This document shows, in pieces, positions 25,304-32,253 of a stretch of 64,000 bases of DNA. The translations under genes were made by a program, and so were the position numbers. The notes below the pieces were generated by a model, which ran no database searches, had not been told where the DNA came from, and saw only the letters and a list, made by a program, of their open reading frames with translations. The stretch is taken from NCBI GenBank assembly GCA_050250875.1, contig JBFWNV010000001.1, positions 1,612,001 to 1,676,000 of the forward strand, given 5' to 3'. Each line of letters begins with the position of its first letter. Position 1 is the stretch's first letter. This DNA comes from CAWAYR01 sp050250875 (GTDB taxonomy: Bacteria > Acidobacteriota > Vicinamibacteria > Vicinamibacterales > UBA2999).

Positions 25304-26566
25304 ATGAACAGGCACCTGCGGTCGTACTCGTTCGTCTTGTGCGCGGTGCTGTTGCCCCTGGCAGGACCCGCCGCTTCGATGGCGCAGCAGGGCCTCAACG
25401 CCGGCCCGTCGTCCGAGCTGGTGATGACCCCGACCGGAGAGGTGGTCGGGCCGATCGATCTGGTGACGGCGATCAACCGCTTTCCGCTGGTCGAGGGCCC
25501 CCGTCCGGCCAGAGATATGGTCCCGGGTTGGACCGTGCCCGCCAAGATCGTCGTCAACGTCGACCGGCCCGAGCGGACGCCGTGGCTCCAGGCGGCGATG
25601 CCGCCGGGAGTGACTGTGGTGGGCGTGGCCAACAACCTGGAGAACCAGAAGCACTGGCCAGACGCCGACGCCATCGTCCTCGTCAGCGGCGCCTGCGGGC
25701 TGGAGCACGGGGAAAGCGACGCCGACATGTTCAAGCGCGCCCCGAAGCTCAAGTGGATCCACTCGTCGTCGGGCGGCACCGATCAGTGCGCATCGGCGAC
25801 CGAGATCAGGACCGGCAAGATCCTGCTGACCAACAGCCAGAAGGTCAAGAACGACGGTTTGTCGGAGAGCGCTTTCGGCTTCATCTTCGCGCTGGCGCGC
25901 AACGCCGAGGTCGCCTGGGGCAATGCCCAGGGCGGCGCCTTCGGCACGGTTCGGCCGACCCGTCCGGCCAAGTCGCTGCACGGGGCGACCATGATCGTCG
26001 TCGGCCTGGGCGGCGCCGGCACCGAAATCGCCCGGCTGGCGCACGAATTTGGCATGACGGTGATCGCGACGCGCGCTTCCAGTCGCGAAGGTCCGCCATT
26101 TGTCGAATACGTCGGGCTGGCCCCCGAGCTCCCCAACCTGATCGGCCGCGCCGACATCGTGGTGATTGCCGCGCCGCTGACGCCCGACACCAGGGGCCTG
26201 TTCAACGCCGAGATGTTCTCGAAGATGAAGCGCGGTGGCATGCTGGTGAACTTCTCGCGGGCCGAAATCGTGGTGCCCGACGATCTGGCGGCCGCGCTGA
26301 GGGACGGGCGCGTTGGCAGCGCCGGGTTGGACTGGGCTTCGGAGCACCCGCTGCCGCCCAGCTCGCCACTCTGGAAGTCGCCGAACCTGATGCTCACTGG
26401 TTCGCGGGAAACGCCGCGCAGCACCCGTTCCGGCGGCCGCCAGACTAGCAATCCGATCGCGCAGCGCGACGAGGAGCTGCGCTGGGTCCTGGTGCGGGAG
26501 AACATGCGCCGCTACGCCGCCGGCGAGAAGCTTTACTCGGTCTTCGATCCCAAGCGTGGCTACTGA
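25304..26566 (+). CDS. Exported D-2-hydroxyacid dehydrogenase-like protein lacking the catalytic His
   Basis: A 420-residue protein with a signal peptide (FVLCAVLLPLAGPAASMAQQ) followed by a D-isomer-specific dehydrogenase fold. The Rossmann motif is GLGGAG (234-239). Arg319 (NFSRAEI) and Glu347 (ASEHPLP) occupy catalytic positions. At the place of the usual TPHxxG histidine the sequence is LTGSRET (364-370), so the acid/base His is missing. Both the export signal and the missing residue are unusual for a soluble NAD enzyme. A tightly bound cofactor or a binding role are possibilities. ATG 25304 has a GGGAGGGTGGGAG Shine-Dalgarno. It is the first gene behind operator site C, 28 bp before the carrier gene. 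Confidence 0.82.
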   Translation: MNRHLRSYSFVLCAVLLPLAGPAASMAQQGLNAGPSSELVMTPTGEVVGPIDLVTAINRFPLVEGPRPARDMVPGWTVPAKIVVNVDRPERTPWLQAAMPPGVTVVGVANNLENQKHWPDADAIVLVSGACGLEHGESDADMFKRAPKLKWIHSSSGGTDQCASATEIRTGKILLTNSQKVKNDGLSESAFGFIFALARNAEVAWGNAQGGAFGTVRPTRPAKSLHGATMIVVGLGGAGTEIARLAHEFGMTVIATRASSREGPPFVEYVGLAPELPNLIGRADIVVIAAPLTPDTRGLFNAEMFSKMKRGGMLVNFSRAEIVVPDDLAAALRDGRVGSAGLDWASEHPLPPSSPLWKSPNLMLTGSRETPRSTRSGGRQTSNPIAQRDEELRWVLVRENMRRYAAGEKLYSVFDPKRGY

Positions 26567-26594
26567 CGGCTGCGTCTACTGACGAGGGCCCGGC

Positions 26595-27941
26595 ATGAGT
26601 TCGTTCTCCCAACGCGTGTTCAACGTGCATGCCGACGAGGTGGCGCCTCTAGCAGTGGCGACGCTCTACTTTTTCTTCGTCCTCACCGCCCTGATGGTGC
26701 TGCGACCGGCGCGTGACGCGCTCGGAATGAGAAGCGGGCTCGACGCCATCCGCTGGCTGTTCATCGGCACGGCGGCGGTGACGCTGGCGGTCAATCCGCT
26801 GTTCGGGTGGCTGGTCAGCCGCTTCCGGCGCCTCGTCTTCATCACCGCCACCTATGCATTCTTCGCCCTGAGCCTGGTCGGCTTCTACGCGCTCATCACG
26901 ATGGCGCCGGCCGCCGTCGGCGAGATCAGCGGCAGGGTGTTCTACGTGTGGTTCAGCGTCTTCAACCTGTTCAGCACGATGGTCTTCTGGGCGCTGATGG
27001 CCGACCGCTTCACGCTCGAGCAGAGCAAGCGGATCTTCGGCGTCATCGCCGTCGGCGGGACGCTCGGCGCCATTGTCGGGCCGTGGCTGGCGAGTGTGCT
27101 GGTCGGGCCGCTGGGAACAGCGGCGATGCTGCTGGTCTCGGCGACGTTCCTGTTCCTGGCGATCGTCGCGGCTTGGGGCGTGGCCTGGCTGCGCCCGGAA
27201 CGGACGGCCGAAGCTCAGCGCAGCGGCCCGGTGGAGCCGGCCATCGACAGCGCCGTTATCGGTGGCAACGCCTGGGCGGGCATCGGCGCGGTGTTCCGGT
27301 CGCGCTACCTGCTCGGCATCTCGGTCTACGTACTGGTGATGACCGTGACCGCCACGTTCATCTACTTCACCCGCCTGCAGATGGTCGCCGCCCTCGGCGC
27401 CGACACGGACATGCGGGCGACGGTGTTCGCGCAGATCGACCTCATCACACAGGTGGCGACGCTGGTGCTGCAGGCAGTGGTGACCGGGCATCTGATGAGG
27501 CGGCTCGGCGTCGCGGTGGCGCTGGCGATCTTGCCGGTGGTCGTTTCGCTGGGGTTCGTCGGGCTGGCCATCGCCGGCTCCTTCGCTGTGCTCGTCCTGT
27601 TCGACGCGACGTTCCGGGCGATTCAACGGGCCATCACCCGGCCGGCTCGGGAGACGCTGTTCACGGTCGTCACGCGGGAAGAGAAGTACAAGTCGAAGGC
27701 GTTCACCGACACCTTCGTCTACCGCGGCGGCGATGTCATCGGCGCCTGGACCGAAGGCTGGCTGGGGCAACTCGGCATGGCGCTGGCCGGATTGGCGGCA
27801 CTGGCGGTACCGCTGGCAGCGTCCTGGGCGGTTTTGGGACTGTGGCTGGGTCGCGCGCAACGTCGGCTGGCCAGCGGCGACCTCCCGGCGGCGGGCGCCG
27901 CCGCGCCAGCCGCCATTCCTGAACAGGCCACCGCGCCGTGA
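26595..27941 (+). CDS. NTP/NDP exchange transporter-like membrane carrier
   Basis: A 448-residue integral membrane protein with 11-12 hydrophobic helices and features of the ATP:ADP antiporter (Tlc/Npt) branch of the MFS superfamily. These are an N-terminal VAPLAVATLYFFFVLTALMV with LRPARDALGM after helix 1, VFYVWFSVFNLFSTMVFWALMADRF, SKRIFGVIAVGGTLGAIVGP and a late ARETLFTVVTREEKYKSKAFTDT-type loop. Homologues are known both from intracellular bacteria (nucleotide import) and from free-living ones, where the substrate is mostly unknown. Here it lies inside an operon of exported redox enzymes, so carriage of a pathway product into the cytoplasm is more likely than ATP theft. The stop overlaps a possible GTG of the next frame, but translation of the next gene probably starts at 28001. 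Confidence 0.82.
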   Translation: MSSFSQRVFNVHADEVAPLAVATLYFFFVLTALMVLRPARDALGMRSGLDAIRWLFIGTAAVTLAVNPLFGWLVSRFRRLVFITATYAFFALSLVGFYALITMAPAAVGEISGRVFYVWFSVFNLFSTMVFWALMADRFTLEQSKRIFGVIAVGGTLGAIVGPWLASVLVGPLGTAAMLLVSATFLFLAIVAAWGVAWLRPERTAEAQRSGPVEPAIDSAVIGGNAWAGIGAVFRSRYLLGISVYVLVMTVTATFIYFTRLQMVAALGADTDMRATVFAQIDLITQVATLVLQAVVTGHLMRRLGVAVALAILPVVVSLGFVGLAIAGSFAVLVLFDATFRAIQRAITRPARETLFTVVTREEKYKSKAFTDTFVYRGGDVIGAWTEGWLGQLGMALAGLAALAVPLAASWAVLGLWLGRAQRRLASGDLPAAGAAAPAAIPEQATAP

Positions 27942-28000
27942 CCCGGCGCTCGAGCACTACGACCACGAGTCAGCGATTCGACACGGAAGGGGATGAGGCC

Positions 28001-29314
28001 ATGAAGGAAGTCCTGGAAGCCTGGGAACACAAGCGCGACGTGATGGCGAAGGACCTGGAGTACCAGGAGTACCGAAAGCGCTACAAGAAGGACCTCGAAT
28101 ACTTCTCGACCAGCGGCAAGGTGTTCTCGCGGCGCACGCTGGGCCGGCTGGCCTTCGGCGGAGCGGCCGCCGCGGCCGTGCTCGGGAACATGCGTGCCCT
28201 CAACGCCGCGGCCAACGATGTCCTCGCCGACGGCACCGGCGTGAAGCTCTGTCATCGTCCGCTCGGCAACAGCATCAACCCCACCGCCGACGATGTCCGC
28301 TTCATCAAAGAGGTCGGCTTCAAGTGGTGCTACGGCAACGGGCGCGCCAGGGACGGCAACTTCCTCTCGGTCGACGAGCAGAAGGCCGCCAAGAAGCGCT
28401 ACACCGACGCCGGCCTCATCCTGCACAACATCCGCTACATCCTTGGCGGCAAGGGCAACTATGCCCTCAACACCCTGCTGCTCGACCTGCCGGGCCGCGC
28501 CGAGGCGGCCGAGCACCTCAAGCAGTTCATTCGGGCGACCGGAAAGAACGGCGCCGGATTCGACTATACCGGCTCGCGCTTGATGATCACCGGCGTCTGG
28601 AGCAGCGGGCAGGTGGAGGGCCGCGGCGGCTCGAAGACGCGCCGGTTCGATCCCGCCTCGCCGGACGTCCGCGCCAGCGACTACCTGGGCGTACTCGACA
28701 AGGCTCCGAGACCCGCGTCCGGGCTGAACTCGCTGTATTGGGGCCGCCAGTACAAGTACGAAGAGGTCATGGCCAACTTCAAGAATCACTTCGTGAAGGA
28801 GATCGTGCCGGTCCTCGAGGAAGAGGGCGTCTTCATCGCGTTCCACGGCCCCGACGATCCGCCGGTGTTCGAGAGCCTTGGCGGGGTGTCGCGCGTGCTG
28901 TCCAACTACGAGCGTATCAAGGCGATGTTCGCGGCGGCCAACAGCGCCAACGTCGGCATCCAGTTCTGCGCCGGCAGCTGGAACGAAGGCGGGCCGCTGA
29001 TGGGCAAGGACATCCTCGAGGCGCTGAAGGAGTTCGCGGCAGCCAAGAAGTACCGCGAAATCCACTACCGCAACGTCACGAGCCCGCCGGTCAACGGACA
29101 GCCGAAGTTCGACGAGGCGATGGTTGACTCCGGTTACTACGACTACTACAAGATCATGAAGACGGTGGTCGACATCGGATGGGACGGCTTGGTCCATCTC
29201 GACCACTCGCCGGACATGGTCGGGGCGCCATACAGCTACCCGGCCTTCGCCGCCGGCTACATGCAGGCCGCGCTCGCCCGCGCCAAGAGCTCACCGAAGG
29301 GCCAGCTCACTTAG
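28001..29314 (+). CDS. Tat-type TIM-barrel protein, mannonate dehydratase (UxuA)-like
   Basis: A 437-residue protein. An N-terminal charged helical stretch of about 45 residues (EAWEHKRDVMAKDLEYQEYRKR) precedes a twin-arginine motif FSRRTLGRLAFGG and a hydrophobic segment, so it is probably Tat-exported or Tat-anchored with an unusually long n-region. The rest is a xylose-isomerase/UxuA-like TIM barrel (EVGFKWCYGNGRARDG, EEEGVFIAFHGPDDPP, NVGIQFCAGSWNEGG, DGLVHLDHSPDM). ATG 28001 is chosen for its GGGGATGAGG Shine-Dalgarno over a GTG at 27938. It is distantly related to the product at 19301-20404, so the system encodes two periplasmic barrels of one superfamily. Confidence 0.85.
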   Translation: MKEVLEAWEHKRDVMAKDLEYQEYRKRYKKDLEYFSTSGKVFSRRTLGRLAFGGAAAAAVLGNMRALNAAANDVLADGTGVKLCHRPLGNSINPTADDVRFIKEVGFKWCYGNGRARDGNFLSVDEQKAAKKRYTDAGLILHNIRYILGGKGNYALNTLLLDLPGRAEAAEHLKQFIRATGKNGAGFDYTGSRLMITGVWSSGQVEGRGGSKTRRFDPASPDVRASDYLGVLDKAPRPASGLNSLYWGRQYKYEEVMANFKNHFVKEIVPVLEEEGVFIAFHGPDDPPVFESLGGVSRVLSNYERIKAMFAAANSANVGIQFCAGSWNEGGPLMGKDILEALKEFAAAKKYREIHYRNVTSPPVNGQPKFDEAMVDSGYYDYYKIMKTVVDIGWDGLVHLDHSPDMVGAPYSYPAFAAGYMQAALARAKSSPKGQLT

Positions 29315-29401
29315 TACGCCACCGGGGCCGGCGGCGCCGTCACGCGCTGCCGGCGCCCTGTCCGGTCAGCACGGCCCCATCGATCACGGAGACGCGAGCG
29401 C

Positions 29402-31261
29402 ATGAGCAAGCGGCAGAAGCGCGCAGTCAGCCGGCGCGCGTTCATCAACCAGAGCGCCGCCGCCGGGCTGGGAGCGGCGGCGCTGGCCGGTGCGGCGACC
29501 GAGGCCGGCGCGCAGCCGAGGCGTCAGTGGGATCTCGAAGCCGACGTCGTCGTCATCGGCTCCGGCGCCACCGGCCTTCCGGCGGCAATCCGCGCCAGGG
29601 ACAAAGGCGCCTCGGTGATCGTCGTCGAGGCCAACTACGACGTCGGTGGCCACGGCATCCTCAGCGGCGGGAGTCTGCCGCTCGGCGGCGGCACCAGCTG
29701 GCAGAAGCAGCACGGCATCGAAGACTCCCCCGACCAGGTGTTCAAGGATCTGACCGACTGGTCGGTGGTCCTGCCCCACGGCATCGCCGACTATCGCTAC
29801 AACGATCGCGAGGTGCAGCGCGCCTTCGCTGACAACTGCGCAGCGACGTTCGAGTTCCTGATCGCCAACGGCATCGTCGTCAGGCCACCGGCCTTCGACT
29901 CGGGTTCGGTGGGGATCTCGGCGCTGCGGATGTGCGCGCCGGTGCTCGAAGGCGTCAACGTCCCTGGCCCGATGAGCCCGGGCGGCGGTCGCGGCGCCGC
30001 CAACATCAGGCCGCTCGAGGCCAGCGCGCGCAAGAAGGGCGTCCGCTTCCTGCTGAACTACCACATGGACCGGCTGTTCAGGGAGAGCCCGACCGCTGGC
30101 CGGGTGCTCGGCCTCGAAGCCAGCTACAGGCCGCGCTTCCTCCCCGGGTCGACGACGCGCCTGGAGAGCTATCGATCCGAAGGCAATATCGCCCTCACCC
30201 GGCCGACCGTCTCGGTGCGGGCCCGCAAGGCGGTAATCATCGCCAGCGGCGGCAGCTCGAGCAACGCCAACTTCCGGAGAATCTTCGATCCTCGGCTCAC
30301 CGAGGAGCATCAGACCGGGGGCGAACCCTATTCGTTCCAGGACGCCAGCGGCGAGCTCGCCGCGATGGCCATCGGCGCGTCGCTGTGGGCGACGGCGAAT
30401 GCGTTCGAACGGCGCCGCGTCATCATGAAACGCAACGTCGTCGGCTCGCAGTACACCTACACGCAGTGGGGACCGAAGAGCCCGCTGTTCCCGTTCTCGC
30501 GCGCCAGCGGCATCAACCTCGGCATCGCCGGCTGGGAGCACGTCATCAGCGTGAACCAGGTCGGCAAGCGGTTCTGCGATGAAACGCACGGCGAGTTGCC
30601 GGACGGCACCGGCTACAACTCCATCGACGGCTACGTCCACGGCAGTTTCAGGAACACCAGAGCCAAGCCCCACGCCAATGCCGACGGCGTGAAGCAGGAG
30701 CGGCCGCTCTATGTGCACGCCGCGCTGGCGTTGAACGAAGGCTCCCAGGCCCCCGACTATGCGGCCGGTCCGGTGTGGGTGATCTTCGACGCCGACGCGG
30801 TGGCGCGCCGGAAGTGGAACGTGGAGCCGCCGTTCGTCGACAAGGAACACGGCTACTTCTTCGCCGCCGACACGCTCGAGGAGCTGGCGCGCGGGCTGAC
30901 CAGGAACACGTACCAGAAGGTGCCAATGCCGCCGGCCAATCTCGTCGCCACGGTCGCCCGCTACAACTCGTTCGTCGACCTGGGCAAGGACGAGGACTTT
31001 GAGAAGCCCGGCCCCAAGCACAAAATCCAGACCCCGCCGTTCTACGCGGCGTGGGGCACGCCGATCTGCCACGACACGGTGACCGGGCTGCGCATCAACG
31101 GCAAGTGCCAGGTCATCGACCTGCACGGCCACGTCATTCCCGGCCTCTACTGCGGTGGTGAGTCGGCGGGGGGCAGCAACCAACACGGCTGGGGCCGCTG
31201 TTCGTGCCAGGGTTACATCTCCGGCGGCAACGCCGCCGACGAGGTGGCGCCCGGCCGCTAG
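29402..31261 (+). CDS. Tat-exported FAD-binding dehydrogenase (fumarate reductase/ketosteroid dehydrogenase-like)
   Basis: A 619-residue flavoprotein. The twin-arginine leader SRRAFINQSAAAGLGAAALA is followed by the FAD-binding motif VVVIGSGATGLPAAIRARDKG. It has the FAD_binding_2 architecture with a substrate domain in the middle and the C-terminal flavin motif GLYCGGESAGGSNQHGWGR near residue 585. The family includes fumarate reductases, 3-ketosteroid delta-1-dehydrogenases and urocanate-type reductases, all acting on C-C bonds next to a carbonyl or carboxylate. Catalytic residues of one specific branch cannot be assigned. It is the fourth gene behind operator site C, and the next small gene follows after 39 bp. 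Confidence 0.87.
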   Translation: MSKRQKRAVSRRAFINQSAAAGLGAAALAGAATEAGAQPRRQWDLEADVVVIGSGATGLPAAIRARDKGASVIVVEANYDVGGHGILSGGSLPLGGGTSWQKQHGIEDSPDQVFKDLTDWSVVLPHGIADYRYNDREVQRAFADNCAATFEFLIANGIVVRPPAFDSGSVGISALRMCAPVLEGVNVPGPMSPGGGRGAANIRPLEASARKKGVRFLLNYHMDRLFRESPTAGRVLGLEASYRPRFLPGSTTRLESYRSEGNIALTRPTVSVRARKAVIIASGGSSSNANFRRIFDPRLTEEHQTGGEPYSFQDASGELAAMAIGASLWATANAFERRRVIMKRNVVGSQYTYTQWGPKSPLFPFSRASGINLGIAGWEHVISVNQVGKRFCDETHGELPDGTGYNSIDGYVHGSFRNTRAKPHANADGVKQERPLYVHAALALNEGSQAPDYAAGPVWVIFDADAVARRKWNVEPPFVDKEHGYFFAADTLEELARGLTRNTYQKVPMPPANLVATVARYNSFVDLGKDEDFEKPGPKHKIQTPPFYAAWGTPICHDTVTGLRINGKCQVIDLHGHVIPGLYCGGESAGGSNQHGWGRCSCQGYISGGNAADEVAPGR

Positions 31262-31300
31262 GACGCCGCGCGGCCTGGCCGCCGGCCGAGGAGACAGCCG

Positions 31301-31954
31301 ATGGTCCAGAGGCACGGCCAGACGGCACCGCACGCGCCCAGCATCGCCGTCTGGGACGTTCCGTCGCCGGTGGTGGCAGGACGTCCGTTCACGCTGAAGG
31401 TAGGGGTGACGTGCTCGGCGCGCTGTCAGCTGGCGCAGCACCCGGTCGCCGTCCGCGACGAGAGCGGAGCCACCGTCGGCCGAGGGCACCTCGGTGCGCA
31501 GCCGTGGGCTGGCACCGAGGCCCTGTACTGGGCCGACGTCGACCTCGTGGCCCCGATGGCGACCGGGCTGACGCGCTGGGCCGCCGGTGTGTCCGGCCAC
31601 GCGATGGACGAGGCCCACGACGATGCCGCGACGCCTTTCACGTTCGTCACTGTCGCGCCTCCTGCACACCAGGTGACGATCACGGTCACCGGCGCCGGCA
31701 CGACGGCACCGATCGGCGGCGCGGACGTCCGCCTGGGCCCCTACCGGGCGGTCACTGACTTCGACGGCGTAGCGACGGTGGACGTGGCCGCCGGCACCTA
31801 CGAGCTCGGCATCTGCGCTGACGGCTACGTGGCGCCCGCCGTGACGCTCGACGTGACCGCCGATGTCGCGGTCGTCGTCGACGCCGTGAAGACTCTTTCT
31901 GCCGCCGAGCAGGACGAGCAGTTCGAACGCTGGGAAGCGAGCCAGTGGGGATGA
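31301..31954 (+). CDS. Hypothetical protein with Ig-like and carboxypeptidase-regulatory-like domains
   Basis: A 217-residue protein without a recognisable signal peptide. The first about 115 residues look like an Ig-like beta-sandwich (PSPVVAGRPFTLKVGVTCSARC, HPVAVRDESGATVGRGHLG, YWADVDLVAP). The second half resembles a carboxypeptidase-regulatory-like repeat (APIGGADVRLGPYRAVTDFDGVATVDVAAGTYELGICADGY). It ends in an acidic/aromatic tail (DEQFERWEASQWG). The GAGGAG Shine-Dalgarno before ATG 31301 is strong. It is the last gene of the rightward operon and may be an electron-transfer partner, chaperone or assembly factor for the Tat flavoprotein. No family with known function was recognised. 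Confidence 0.75.
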   Translation: MVQRHGQTAPHAPSIAVWDVPSPVVAGRPFTLKVGVTCSARCQLAQHPVAVRDESGATVGRGHLGAQPWAGTEALYWADVDLVAPMATGLTRWAAGVSGHAMDEAHDDAATPFTFVTVAPPAHQVTITVTGAGTTAPIGGADVRLGPYRAVTDFDGVATVDVAAGTYELGICADGYVAPAVTLDVTADVAVVVDAVKTLSAAEQDEQFERWEASQWG

Positions 31955-32057
31955 GGCCGTTCGCATCGCCCTTCGACGCGGCCGCGACGATGCGTGCGTG
32001 CTGCGCACGGCTACCGGGCCGCCCCGGCCGTCGGCGCCTCGGATCCGCGCATTTCCG

Positions 32058-32107
32058 GCCCATACCCGCTTCAGGTTATTGACGGAGTGGTGCCGTGACC
32101 GTTAGCT
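32058..32107 (+). promoter_or_regulatory. Promoter with palindromic operator (site D) of the TonB receptor
   Basis: The dyad ATACCC-N6-GGTTAT (inside 32058-32083) ends in TTGACG (32079-32084). TTAGCT follows after 17 bp (32102-32107), or TAGCTT after 18. The ATG is at 32254, leaving a leader of roughly 140 nt without another recognised feature. The gap 31955-32253 otherwise shows nothing. Confidence 0.72.
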
Positions 32108-32253
32108 TCCGATGCCGCGGCAGCATCGTACCGACCTTGACAGGCCGGTAGTGCGGCTCGCCGAGCGATGTCACAGGTGAGGAGGGTCCCTTGGTGTTCT
32201 CGAGTGAGCGGGTGCACGCGGCGAAGCGACCGACAACGAACGAGGTGGCCAAC

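Noticed and set aside
25024..25779. N-terminal extension of the sensor kinase by about 250 codons
   Set aside because: The extension would cross operator site C and the 5' part of the divergent dehydrogenase gene. It has no family likeness, and the signal peptide begins at 25023.
29384..32008. An 874-codon open frame antisense to the Tat flavoprotein gene
   Set aside because: Same GC-driven mirror-frame effect. The sense strand encodes a full flavoprotein with a Tat leader and Shine-Dalgarno.
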